Position numbers and translations under genes: made by a program
Source of the DNA: Triplophysa rosa
Taxonomy: Eukaryota; Chordata; Actinopteri; Cypriniformes; Nemacheilidae
Length of the DNA stretch: 64,000 nucleotides
NCBI RefSeq assembly: GCF_024868665.1
Contig: NC_079914.1
Coordinates: forward strand, 2,607,426 to 2,671,425
Reading direction: 5' to 3'
Notes under the pieces: generated by a model
What the model was told of the DNA's origin: nothing
Seen by the model: only the letters and a program-made list of their open reading frames with translations
Databases searched by the model: none
Shown: positions 38,001 through 50,000 of the stretch, piece by piece
How the letters are laid out: every line of letters starts with the position of its first letter
Numbering within the stretch: the first letter of the stretch is position 1

Positions 38001-41000
38001 TAAAGATCCAAGTCCCAACCGATGAAAAATGAGCCCAGAAACTTCTGCAGCTCAACAGTCACGTACAGCGAAATGGGGATAATGAAGTTGTACAACACCA
38101 GGAAAGCCAGGAAATCAGATATAAATTTCAGAATCTGTAAAGAAAACAGAACCACGCGTCTCAAAGTGCGAAATGAGCAGATGTGATAATGACTGATGTT
38201 CACAATCAAAGTGCAATACGTGTTCTTAGTAGTGTCAGCGCTCACCGTGAACATATAAAAGAACTAAACTTGTAATACCAATACATGTAACCGGATTTCT
38301 GTTTGTGTTTTGAGGAGATAATGTTGTGTGTAGTGACCTGGCTGCTGTTTTTCTCCTTATCAGTCTTCTGGTTGTAAAAAGGCTCGTTCCACTTTGTCTC
38401 TGCCTGCCACGCGTACTTCAAAATAGTGCTGAGGATTGCTTCAAACAGCAAAATACCCAAGTAGATGATGAGAAATGTATTCATGGACCTGCACGAGAAA
38501 CAAGACGCATGGTCATTAAAGGACAGGCAATGAACAAACTAAGAGGAAACGAGAACGTGATGAAATACACACTTCTCTACTGCGGAGCGCTTCTGGGATT
38601 TGCATTTGTAGTTGAGTGCCATCTTGGACTCCATGCCGGTATACACCGCTACACCTGCAAGATATTAATTTTGCATCAAAATGCAGAATATTCCGTTTAA
38701 CTCTATAACCACAAATGCAACATTTAATGGTTTCTCTGATCTCAAGACACAAAAAACATTGTGCAAGTTGTACCAAAAATTTCTTTGGTGTTTTTTAATC
38801 TTGCTCCTCGAAGCAGGAGGTTCTCTGGTCCTAAAGGTCTGAAAGTAAGTAAGAAACTAAAGTAAATCTCAAACCCCAACCCTCCTCTTCAATTAAACCA
38901 AAATCAACACAGAATTTAAAACTTAATAAAAATGCTTAAGAATTTGTAACCTGTTTCGATACTGCTAAGGGTTTCACATCAGAAAGTGGTCTTACCTGAC
39001 TATCTCCTCTCCTTGTTGGGTTACAGTTATTCTTCCAACAAATCTGAGAGAAAACAAATCAGGAAAGAGTATAATGAGTCACACGGCATGTACAATTGAC
39101 ACCATGGCACCAATCTGGATTTTTTTCATGCTTCAGCATTGTAAAGTTCTTTAAAGGGATAGTTCATCCAAAAATGAAAAATCTGTCATCATTTACTCAC
39201 CCTCAGGTTGTTTCAAACCTGTATAAATGTCTTTGTTCCAATGAACACAGAGAAAGATATTTGGAAGAATGTTAGCAATTTTCAGTTCTGGGACATCATC
39301 CACTACCATAGTAAGAAATATTAAAAAAAAAAAATTTGTTTCGTTGAACACATAATGAGATATTTTGAAGAATTTAGGAAAACAGAGAGTTTCCGGGCAC
39401 CTTTGACTACCATTTAACTCTTCCTACTATGGTAGTCAATGATGTCCCGGAACTGAACATTACTAACATTCTTCCAAATATCTTTCTCTGTGTTCATCGG
39501 AAGAAAGTAATGTATACAGGTATGAAATTACATAAGGGTGAGTAAATGATGACAGAATTTTCATTTTGGGGTGAACTATCCCTTTAAGAAACCCTCCCCA
39601 TGAGGGACGATGTTGTTGTAGTGGATTTCTATGGGCTGTATACCTGTACAAGTCAGCTTCGGGTTGCTGGCACTCTACCACAGCCTGGAGAGACTCCAGC
39701 CGAGACACCGTCTGCAACACCGCTGTTTCTGGCACTGCAAAGTGTGTCTACACATCACAAGATACATTCAGTTTACCACTACTGCAGTTTATAAAACCAG
39801 AACATGCAATGCAAAAAGATTCTTCCTGTTTGGTCTATACATTCTCCACACATCTTCCAAACTATACTGCTTCTCTTTAAATAAATTGTATGAGCTTCCA
39901 GAACATTTGTATGAGCAGATGAAAACAAAGACCTTAAGGTTAGTCTCTCCATCCAGGCTGGCAGTGGTAATATGGCAAGTTCCCTCCGCGCGGTCTGATG
40001 ATAAGAGCACCAGGTCCGCAGGAAACGTCTCATCTTTGGCTACTCTCACAATATCACCCACCTGCACACATGCACATTTCAGCCTGTCATTAAATAAACA
40101 TTTTCGTACTATATATTATTAACAGTGGTGGTCTGCGAGAAACTTTTGGGGGGGTGAGAATCAATATTGAGTAATCGAATGTACTTTCGCATGTAATGTA
40201 CAAATGAATATTATTTTTGTATCCCTTGTGCCATTTTCAGACAATCAGAACTAAAGCAAATAATGTTGTGTCATTTGAATGCGCATCCATATTTATCAGT
40301 TTACCAACAAAAGGAGGACATGCCCTCAGCTGGACCTTACTCTGATATTCTTGGATCGCGTCTGGACCAGACTGCCGCTGCGCACAACAAATACTGGGGC
40401 TCCGTTAACTTCATTGTCAGCTTTGTGCCGCAGCCAATCCTCGTATCCCTGTATTTGTGAGTATTGAAACAAAAACAACACTTTACCCTGCAGTCATACT
40501 GACACAACGTTGTGTGCACATCTTTCTCTGCAGTGGCCATGATAAAAGGCTCACCTGTTTGATGGCAGTTACTGTGATGACAAAAAATAGAGGAAGTCCA
40601 CTTGTTATAGGGGAAGTGGGTGTGTCTATCATCAACTGAAGGGGGAGAAAGCACATCTGATTATGAAACAGTGCAATGTACCATCCGCAGTTACATTTTT
40701 CCCCCCAAAAATGGTCATCATTGATAAACCAATGCTCAATTGAAGAAAACACTGGTAGCAAAAACGTATGACTCATTTGCATAATCACACATGAAATGTA
40801 TAAACAAGTCTCTGCACCGCAGTTTTTCATGTGTTAGTAAACCAAGGTAGATCAAATGTTGTTTATAAGAACATATTCCCGTGTAAACATACATTAATGC
40901 ATATCCATGTATACGGATTGCTCTTAAATGTATTAATGACATAATTAATTTGTCATAATTTGTTTACCCTCCTGTTGCCCTAAACCTGTACTGACTTCCT

Positions 41001-44000
41001 TTAAATGGAGTAATGAATATTCTATTCATATAAATTAGGGATGCACGATAAATTATCGGCCATATCGGTATCAGCCGATAAATGGTCATTTTGAGTGTTA
41101 TCGGGCGATAATAAAATTTAGGCCGATAAATTAAAGCCGATACATTACAAAATATATATAAATAAATATATATAAAAGCATATTTTTTAAAGCCGATTGC
41201 TGTCTGAATGCTTTCTGTCTTGACACATGTTAGACATGTGGCTATTAAAAACACTTTTCTGGGTTGCTCTGGAAGAACATCTATCATTTGTTTATTAAAT
41301 AAACATACCAGAAAAATTTAAAAGTTAAAGAATCTTTAATTAGTGTAATGTTTTAAGTTAAACATTTTCTGGGAAAAAGAGAACTATTGGTTACCTTGTT
41401 TTCTGCAGTGAATGTTTTCAAATAAAAGCAGCTGTCCACTTTTTGCCTTTTGTTTCAGTCTCAGAAGATGTAATATTAATATTTATATACTGTATATCGG
41501 CCGATATATCGATTATCGACTTCCAGTGTTAAATAATTATCAGTTATCGGCCAAAATTAACATATCGGTGCATCCCTAATATAAATAATCCTCCATGCAG
41601 TTACAAAGAATTTAGGACTGGAACCTAAAACTTAAAAAATACACAAAAGTCTAAAACAGCATCATCAAGTGGTTTATTATTAGACACGTGCACAACATAT
41701 CCTAAGCCAATCAATATCATTGTTTGAGAGCAAACTATTTGTTCATCATTATTGTCAACATTCAAACAGTTCTCCAAATATTTATCCAGTTTGAACAACT
41801 GGCCGATAAAATTTATGCACAAAAACTAGCCCTCAAGTTAGCTGGAGGGAAGAGAAACAGTAAACACCTTAAACTTTATTCCCCATTTATTGTACTTGCA
41901 TGGAAAACAGCAACCATTACATTATCATTTCTCTTTTGTGTTATCCGGGAACACATTTCTGGGGGCTACTTTTCAAGTTCAATAAATTATAGGGAAATGG
42001 GGAAACCAGTATCATCATCGATATTGGTCACGATTCAGGACTTACCTGAACTAAGAAGATTATGAGAAAATAAAAGTTGGCTATTCTTCTGAACTGCTCA
42101 AACAGATTCTTAGGGACAAAGTTCCATATGGTGTACTACAAAGAGAAAACAACAACAGCATGGAGAATTTTACTGTCAAATCCTCTCGCAGAGTATGAAA
42201 AGTCTGCACACGTGACAGTCAAATAACTCCAAATTTACATCTTTCTGTAGCTCGGCTGAAGACCTTTTTACATTCACTCCTACCTTGGATGATATGATCC
42301 TGTTGTCTGCAAATCTCTGAGGAATATAATGGCCGTGGTGCGGGAACTTGTTTGCTATGTAAACTGTGCGTGTGTCACTCTGATGGGGCGGGTCAAAGCC
42401 CTGTAAGAAATAAGAAAAGATGGTTTGTGTGTCGGACAGGCAAGCCCAGAAACAACATTTCCACCTGCACCTCACATTCACACGGGGACACGAATGAAAC
42501 GGGTACAGACGTTTGGGTTTGGGACAGCACAGTACAACGCAACCATGTCTACATTTCCCATTAAAAGAAAACTGACAGCAGGCATCAACACGTATGCAAA
42601 TGTTTAAATCAAGGCTTTAAACAAATTCGTAACCACAAACTAATGCAGTATGGCAAGATCTAGTATGTCCGTCCAGATTAAGGATATTAACTTATTTATA
42701 TTTCAATAATAGGGAATAAGAAAATTTGTGAATGAAGGGGAAAGGATAAAACATGAGAAGGTGAGGTATGAGGAACTAGTGTTGGGTGATCTTCTTCATA
42801 GTCAGATTGTCCTATTGCCAGCCTGCGAGATGACCCACCTTGTTAAACCAGAGAAAGTAAACTATTGCTGCAAATCAAAGCCACGCGTCATTGACGCCCG
42901 TGCGCGCTGTTGGTGACTTCTGGGGATAGGTCGACCTATGTATATACCATTCTAAAGCACAAAACTCTGATGAGCACTGAGGTAAAACATGATATTGGCA
43001 TTTGTGAATAATGATAGAGGGGGAGCACAAAAATGACTAGCAAATGCTATAACAAGTGCAATAAAAGCAGCACAGACAACATTTCCAAATGTCCAGAATA
43101 TGATGTCCCTGATTAATTACTTTAACAATTAATGTCTCATGAATATGAGCAAAGAATGATTAGGGACCTTAACAATTATATTATGTACTAGACAGAGAGG
43201 GCAATAACGCCATTACCGGCAGAACAATTCCAGACAGAAGATAATCAGATACACTTGACCAGGAATAGAAATTTGGCAGTGCTGGGATGAGGGTAAGAGC
43301 AAGAAAGTGTACCGGCGGTGAATAAAGTAGAAGCAGAGATGAAAAATGTCTTGAACTCATCAAAAGAAGTACTGAACGAAGATTAATCATTCCCACATGT
43401 TCCACACTCAAAAAAATGATTTTACGATACTGTTCACTTTATTTAAACAGTTAATTTTGTTTTAACACCATTGTATTAGGTTTGTATTGTATCACAATTG
43501 CATTGTGTTAAACAGACTAAAAACAGTAATGCTTTGGCTTAACTAAATGTTTACATTTTAAATTAACATGTTTCAGTTAAGTAGATCAAAATCATATTTG
43601 ATGCTTGTTCAATTTAATAAAATAAATTAAGTTAACACAACATAAATTAATTTCGTTGTATTAAAGTAGCGTTATTAACTAGGAACAGGATTTCCACTTC
43701 CCATCATGCTTTGCACAGGGCTGTATAGGGAGAGTAAAAGTTGCAATAAAATGTTATTTTATACATCTTTTATCAAAATGATGAAACAGGGATATTTGTT
43801 CATGTTTAATACTCTTTTATGTTTGTATTTAAAAGAGTTTCTGGTATGTTAATGTTTTTGGGGGGTTACCATTGTGGTTGCATGTGCTTGGGTTGAGGAC
43901 CTGCTAACCAGATTTAAAATTGCTTTAATAAAAAAGCAAGTACTTGGGGTATGCCGAAAGTTTAACAACTCTGGCTAACTCCGAACAATAAAAGCTTAAG

Positions 44001-47000
44001 CTTATTTAGTGTGTTAAAAATAACAGCTAATGTCTTAACTTAAACTAACTTAATTTTATTATGGACAGTAGTTCCACATAATGGAAACATGTTATCTCTA
44101 CTTAAATACTTTAGTAGGATGAACTTATTTGATTGAAGTTATTTGGACATTATTTGGACATGGTTGTTTAAGTTTACTCGGTTCAGTTTAGTTCATCATA
44201 CATTAAGTATTTGAGTAGAAATAACATATTGCTGTTGTGTGGAACCACTGTCCATAATTTAATTAAGTTCGTTTAAAGTATAATTTTTTTCAGTGCATGT
44301 TCATTATGCACACAAACAAATTCACGGGTGAATATACCATATCCCCTTCAATCACAAACACAAGGAGGTTGTAAAATGCTTGTAAAGCTTTAAACCGTTA
44401 ATTAGACACACAAATGATGATCGCACCAAGATGGATGGGAAAGACAGCAGCTGTCATGATCGTGGGTGGTGAGGACACGAAGACAAGGACAGAGGACCCA
44501 AGTGCAGACAGCGGGTAAGGGGTTAACAGGACTTTTAATAAATTACACCAAACTCAAAACAAAGACCCACGTGGGGGTAAACATAACAAAACAGAAACAA
44601 GAACAAGATTAACTAAACTGACAAGACTAAACTAATAACACATCACAAAGGACTACTTCAAACTAGACTAACAAGACAAAAACTCACCCACACGCAACAT
44701 AACAGTACAATGATCCAACACCAGACAAGAGAACACAGGGGCATTAAATAGAGGGACAAATCAAAGGGGAACAGGTGTGGGGCATGAACTAATAAACAAC
44801 CAATAACGAGAGATACAAAAGGGCGGGAACACAGACAAAGACCGGAGAGAGTATCGAAGGCCGACAGGGTCAAAATGACTCTCTCCACACATAACAAGGG
44901 ATCCTGCCGTGATTCTAACACAAGATCAAGAAAGACATGACACGACGAGCCAGAATCACGACAGAACCCCCGCCTTAAGGAGCGATATCCTGACGCTCCA
45001 AAAGGCACAAACAAGACAAGACAATGACAAAAACCATAATACAAGACATGACAAAAACATGATACATAAAAAACCAAACACTGACATGGTGCCGGCTGGA
45101 ATGCCGGCTGGACAGTACATAGCGCCGGCTGGATGGCAGGCTGGACAGTACATGGTGCCGGCTAGATGGCCGGCTGGACAGTACATGGCCCGGCTGGATG
45201 GCCGGCTAGACGGTACATGGTGCCGGCTAGAAGGCCGGCTGGACAGGACATGACACCGGCTCGACGGCCGGCTCGACTGTACATGGCGCCGGCTGGATGG
45301 CCGGCTGGACAGGACATGGCGCCGGCTCGACGGCCGGCTCGACTGGACAGGGCGCTGGCTGGATGGCCGGCTGGACATGACATGGCGCCGGCTGGAGGCC
45401 GGCTGGACAGGACATGGCGCCGGCTGAGGCCGGCTGACGGACAGGCGCCGGCTGGAGGCCGGCTGGACAGGACATGGCGCCGGCTGGAGGCCGGCTGGGA
45501 GACCGCTATCCCGCTGGGCAGCCTGGATGTCGACAGGACAGGATGTCGGCGGCTGGGCAGCGCTCTCTGGCAGCTGGGCAGCATCTCCGACGGCTGGGCA
45601 GCGCTCTCTGGCAGCTGGGCAGCAAACAAGGACAAAACACAAAAAAGTCGACTCGACAGGCCTGGGCACCAGCTGGGAGGCGGCAGGGATCTGCAGCGGG
45701 AACAGGACACCGCGGCCTCAACCCTGGAGGGGAATCCGACGACCTCAACCCTGGAAGGGAGCCCGGCGGTCTCGATCCTGGACGGGGTTCCGGCAGTCTC
45801 ACCCCGGAAGGGAGTCCGGCGGTCCCGACTCTGGACTGGAGCCCGGCGGCCTCTACCCTAAGGGAGTCCGGCGGATTCAACCCTGGAAGGGAGTCGGCGG
45901 CATCGACCCCTCCCGCTGAGATCCCTCTGTCTGCTGGGTCCAATGGTGGATCATTCTGTCATGATGGTGGGTGGTGAGGACACGAAGACAAGGACAGAGG
46001 ACCCAGAGTGCAGACAGCGGGTAAGGGGTTAACAAACTTTTAATAAATTACACCAAACTCAAAACAAAGACCCACGTGGGGGTAAATAACAAACACAGAA
46101 ACAGGAACAAGATTAACTAAACTGACAAGACTAAACTAATAACACATCACAAAGGACTACTTCAAACTAGACTAACAAGACAAAAACTCACCCACACGCA
46201 ACATAACAGTACAATGATCCAACACCAGACAAGAGAACACAGGGGCATTAAATAGAGGGACAAATCAAAGGGGAACAGGTGTGGGGCATGAACTAATAAA
46301 CAACCAATAACGAGAGATACAAAAGGGCGGGAACACAGACAAAGACCGGAGAGAGTATCGAAGGCCGACAGGGTCAAAATGACTCTCTCCACACATAACA
46401 AGGGATCCCGCCGTGACTCTAACACAAGATCAAGAAAGACATGACACGACGAGCCAGAATCACGACAGCAGCAGCAAAAAGAAGTCCCACGTAAAACAGA
46501 CCGTTTGTTCACACACTTCACACAAACAATCGGCTCAGTATAATGCACCTGCCAAACTAGCACAGACCGATCGTTTCGTAGCATGTGCGACATACATGTA
46601 GTTCCAAACAAATCCGTTCTGTTAACCTATTTAAATGGATTTTAGCGGGAGAGATAACAGCAACTGTATCTGCATAAATTTTGCGAAACACTAGAACGTT
46701 GTGTACACTGATTACAACGTTGACTACATTTATAGCAGCATTTTATCTTGGGAGTAATTATGAATATAAAATCAGTCTTTGTGTTTGATTTCAACATTTA
46801 ATTTAAACTGCCAACTCATTAAAATGTAAAAACATATTTCACCAATTCTACAGCAAATGGGATTATGAGACACTAAAATGAATGTGCTTCAGTGCAATGT
46901 TTGGAACTATCGGACGCTCCATGACGGGAGTTACTTCCGCATTCCATTCTTCCTGTGTCGTTAATTTCATATTCAACGGCTCTGGTGCACCCTGGACTGA

Positions 47001-50000
47001 AGTTAACTTCTGTGTTTGGCTAGTGTCTTATAATATAACTATTTATATTTTATGTTATTTATGTTCATATAAACTTATATTATTATTTTATTGTATGATA
47101 ATTGTATTAAATAAACAATTTGTTGAATGGGACCTGTAGTTTTGTCGCATTTAAAGAGTACATAACTAGAGATTTTTAAGGTCCTACTTCGGTTTATGGA
47201 GTGTCCAACAAGTTTATGTACATAGAAGGTGCAAAAACTCTATTATTTCGTAATAATAGGTCATTATTCTTACCTTACTTCTTGACCGACTCTCAAATGA
47301 TGCGTTCCGCGATTCATCGGTCTAAAGGCGGGCATACACTGTGCGATTTCAGTGAAGTTCTTGTGAAATACCAACTCACACTGTACGAGTAAACCGTATG
47401 CGAAGTAAATATCAAGTTTGCGATTTATGTGCTCACTGTGCAGTCCGATTTTCGCTCTGCGACTTGCTGCTCTCTCGCTGTGCGTGTAAAATACACACGT
47501 GGGAACTCCGATCACTTGGTGTGGCAGTTTACTACATGCTTTCAACGAAGAAACGCACTGCCTTGGCCATCCTCGCAGTTCTGTGTGTCGAAACGCCTAA
47601 AAAAAAGAGAGACGCCGGCATATATGGATGCGCAGGTGGCTTGGAAGACGCGGCCAATGTGGTTTATCTATTTTGCAACGCGAACTTGAGATAAGCAACA
47701 GACCTCACTCTTTGCGTTTTATGTCGAAGAAAGATTATGCGTTTGAATGGATTGTGGCTCATCATAAAATCTTCAAGCTAAATATAATCTGTTCACAGTA
47801 CATACAATCTTGTATTTTAGCCAGACTATCACAAAAAGTGATACATACGCCTACCTACTTACAAAAAAATACATCATATTAAAGCTTCACTTGTATGTTT
47901 AAGTCAGCAAACGTGTATTTCACTGTTTTCCTGAGCTGATATCACTGTGCCATTTCTGGTCTTGAAATTGTGCATGTTTTAATGTAAATGGATGATACGA
48001 AGGGCGGGACCTTCTTAGAATGTCTGTGGAGGACTTTCATTTCCTCTTTGAGAAAGTGACTCCACACAATAAGACATGAATTTTGCTACCATAATTCGAC
48101 GAGTTTTGCCTCCATCACTTCTGTCCACTTCACACGCCGCGAAGCCATGGTTTGGTTTTCGCGCAGGCGCAGTGAGAGAAAACATAATGAATTTAGAAAA
48201 ATCGGTTCGTAGCTCGGCTTCAACAGTGCGATACACTCACGAGCGGCGACCAACATTTCTGACATGTCAGATATTCGTCCGACCTTCCGATTGCCGGTCG
48301 GGAGAGGGTAATCGGCTCTCGAATCCCACTGTACACTGGACGACAAACGACGTACGAGAAAGGATAAATTCGGCCCGACTCAAAAAGGAGTCGTCCGACT
48401 CAGAATTCCCCTCAAATTCGGACCGAACTCGCACAGTGTATGCCCGCCTTAACCCCCTCCTTTCCGCTAGCCTAGTCTGACGTGATTGGTCAGATGGTCT
48501 AGTCTGCTGTGATTGGTCTACCGCAAATGAGGCTCACGAGCTACAGTGTTTGGGGGAGAAGAGTGAAGTTTTCACGGGCAGTCCTAGCAAAACGTAGGCG
48601 GGGACTATATGTAGTGACGTACATCCGCGGCGGTTTGCGAATCGGACTAGGGACGACTCGTTTGCGTGATTCAGAGTCGACTCCCTTTTTTCCAAGCCAA
48701 TAACTTTGTTATTCATTCACCTTCAGATTTACAAACACGCCAACATTACACAGTGCATGAAATGTGATTTTCATGATCTCATGTTATGTACTCTTTAAAG
48801 AAACCTTATGGTACATTGACATCTAGCGGTTGAACTTGATATCGCAGTCTAAATTCCAAATATTGGAGAGACAAGTTTAGCCAAGTAACGGTTATTCTCG
48901 GTTTCTTTTGCTTGTTATCAGAAATAATCTACAGGCACTCGATTGTTTCCGAATTTCAACATTTCAGTGTCCAGTAGTGTTGTCACGGTACCAAAATTTC
49001 AGTAGTCGGTACCAATACCAGTAAAATTCCACTGTTCTCGGTACCAATTTCGGTACCAAAGCAAAACACCAGCACATGCTAATTGAAACACAATTTTATT
49101 AATAAAGCTCATTGTTAATATAAATGTATAGAAAGCAATGCCATTTTGTATACATGAAGTATAAGTTAATTGTTGCTGAAACTGTTGTGTGCTCTCTGCT
49201 GATGCTGATGAACATCCTCCTCAGTCTGCTGCTGTATAAGACAAATAGAATAAACTTCAGTAAGGCAACTGACTGAACAAACATGCATATGCAATATTAA
49301 AACAAACCTCAGTTTTTAATACTGCATTTACACAAGATTACTTACATTAAGGTAACTGCATATTAAAATAATAAATGCAACAGATATATTTTTCTTTAGT
49401 TTAAATGTGGCTTTTTAAACCTAATAAAGTTTTCTATCCAAGACATAGGCCTGCTAGTCATACAGTTAGTATGATAGTTTTCTAGCACATAGATTTCAGA
49501 TAGGCCTAAATAAAATAGGTACTGTAAACCCCATCCTGTCCTCCCATTTATTTTACCCCATTATAGTTATAAAAGCATTAAATGGTTAATAAGGACACTT
49601 GACTGGATTAGCATTGGCGCTAACAAATTAACACGCAAACATGGACGTTTATTTTAACGTAACCTTTAACTTAACATATGATACAACATTCATAATGCAA
49701 ACGCGAACAGAATTTGAAACTTACCGCTTGAACTTGTTAACTTAAATCCGGATGCTTCCTCTGAAACTCTGTTTGTTTTCTTCTTGATATGACTTTAATC
49801 TGAAGTATTTCTGTGCGCATCTCTTGTGGATCGGAGCCGCGCTTAATCCGCTCATCACGTTTTATTGCGTCTATAAAAAGTTTTCGACTGACAACCTGTC
49901 AGACAGAGCAGCAGTACCCGGTTGACCCGGTACGTCGGTGCTACCAGGTCTTATGAAAATTAGGTACCGACAACTTTTTTATTTTTAGGTACCGACTTGG

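Larger units (their letters stand above)
44452..46467 (-). mobile_element. non-autonomous LTR retrotransposon with a tandem-repeat interior
   Basis: Two direct repeats of 512 and 511 bp start TGTCATGAT and end ATCACGACA. The 5-bp duplication GCAGC flanks the whole element (44447-44451 and 46468-46472). On the minus strand a polypurine tract (AAGGCGGGGGTTC, 44976-44964) abuts the 3' LTR, which sets the orientation. A weak primer-site candidate (TGGACCCAGC) lies about 15 nt inside the 5' LTR. The 993-bp interior has no gag, protease or polymerase motif and consists mostly of GC-rich tandem arrays. It lies in atp11b intron 1. Confidence 0.85.

Noticed and set aside
39631..40122. 163-codon plus-strand frame
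   Set aside because: It is antisense to atp11b exons 6 and 7, which are firmly supported.
44956..45710. Minus-strand frames of 182 and 237 codons, and plus-strand frames up to 231 codons
   Set aside because: They are open because the 33-bp array is a multiple of three. Several frames are open at once, composition is low-complexity, and no domain is present.
47398..47882. Overlapping plus-strand frames near 47.4-47.9 kb
   Set aside because: They lie inside the Harbinger-type element and match no known protein.
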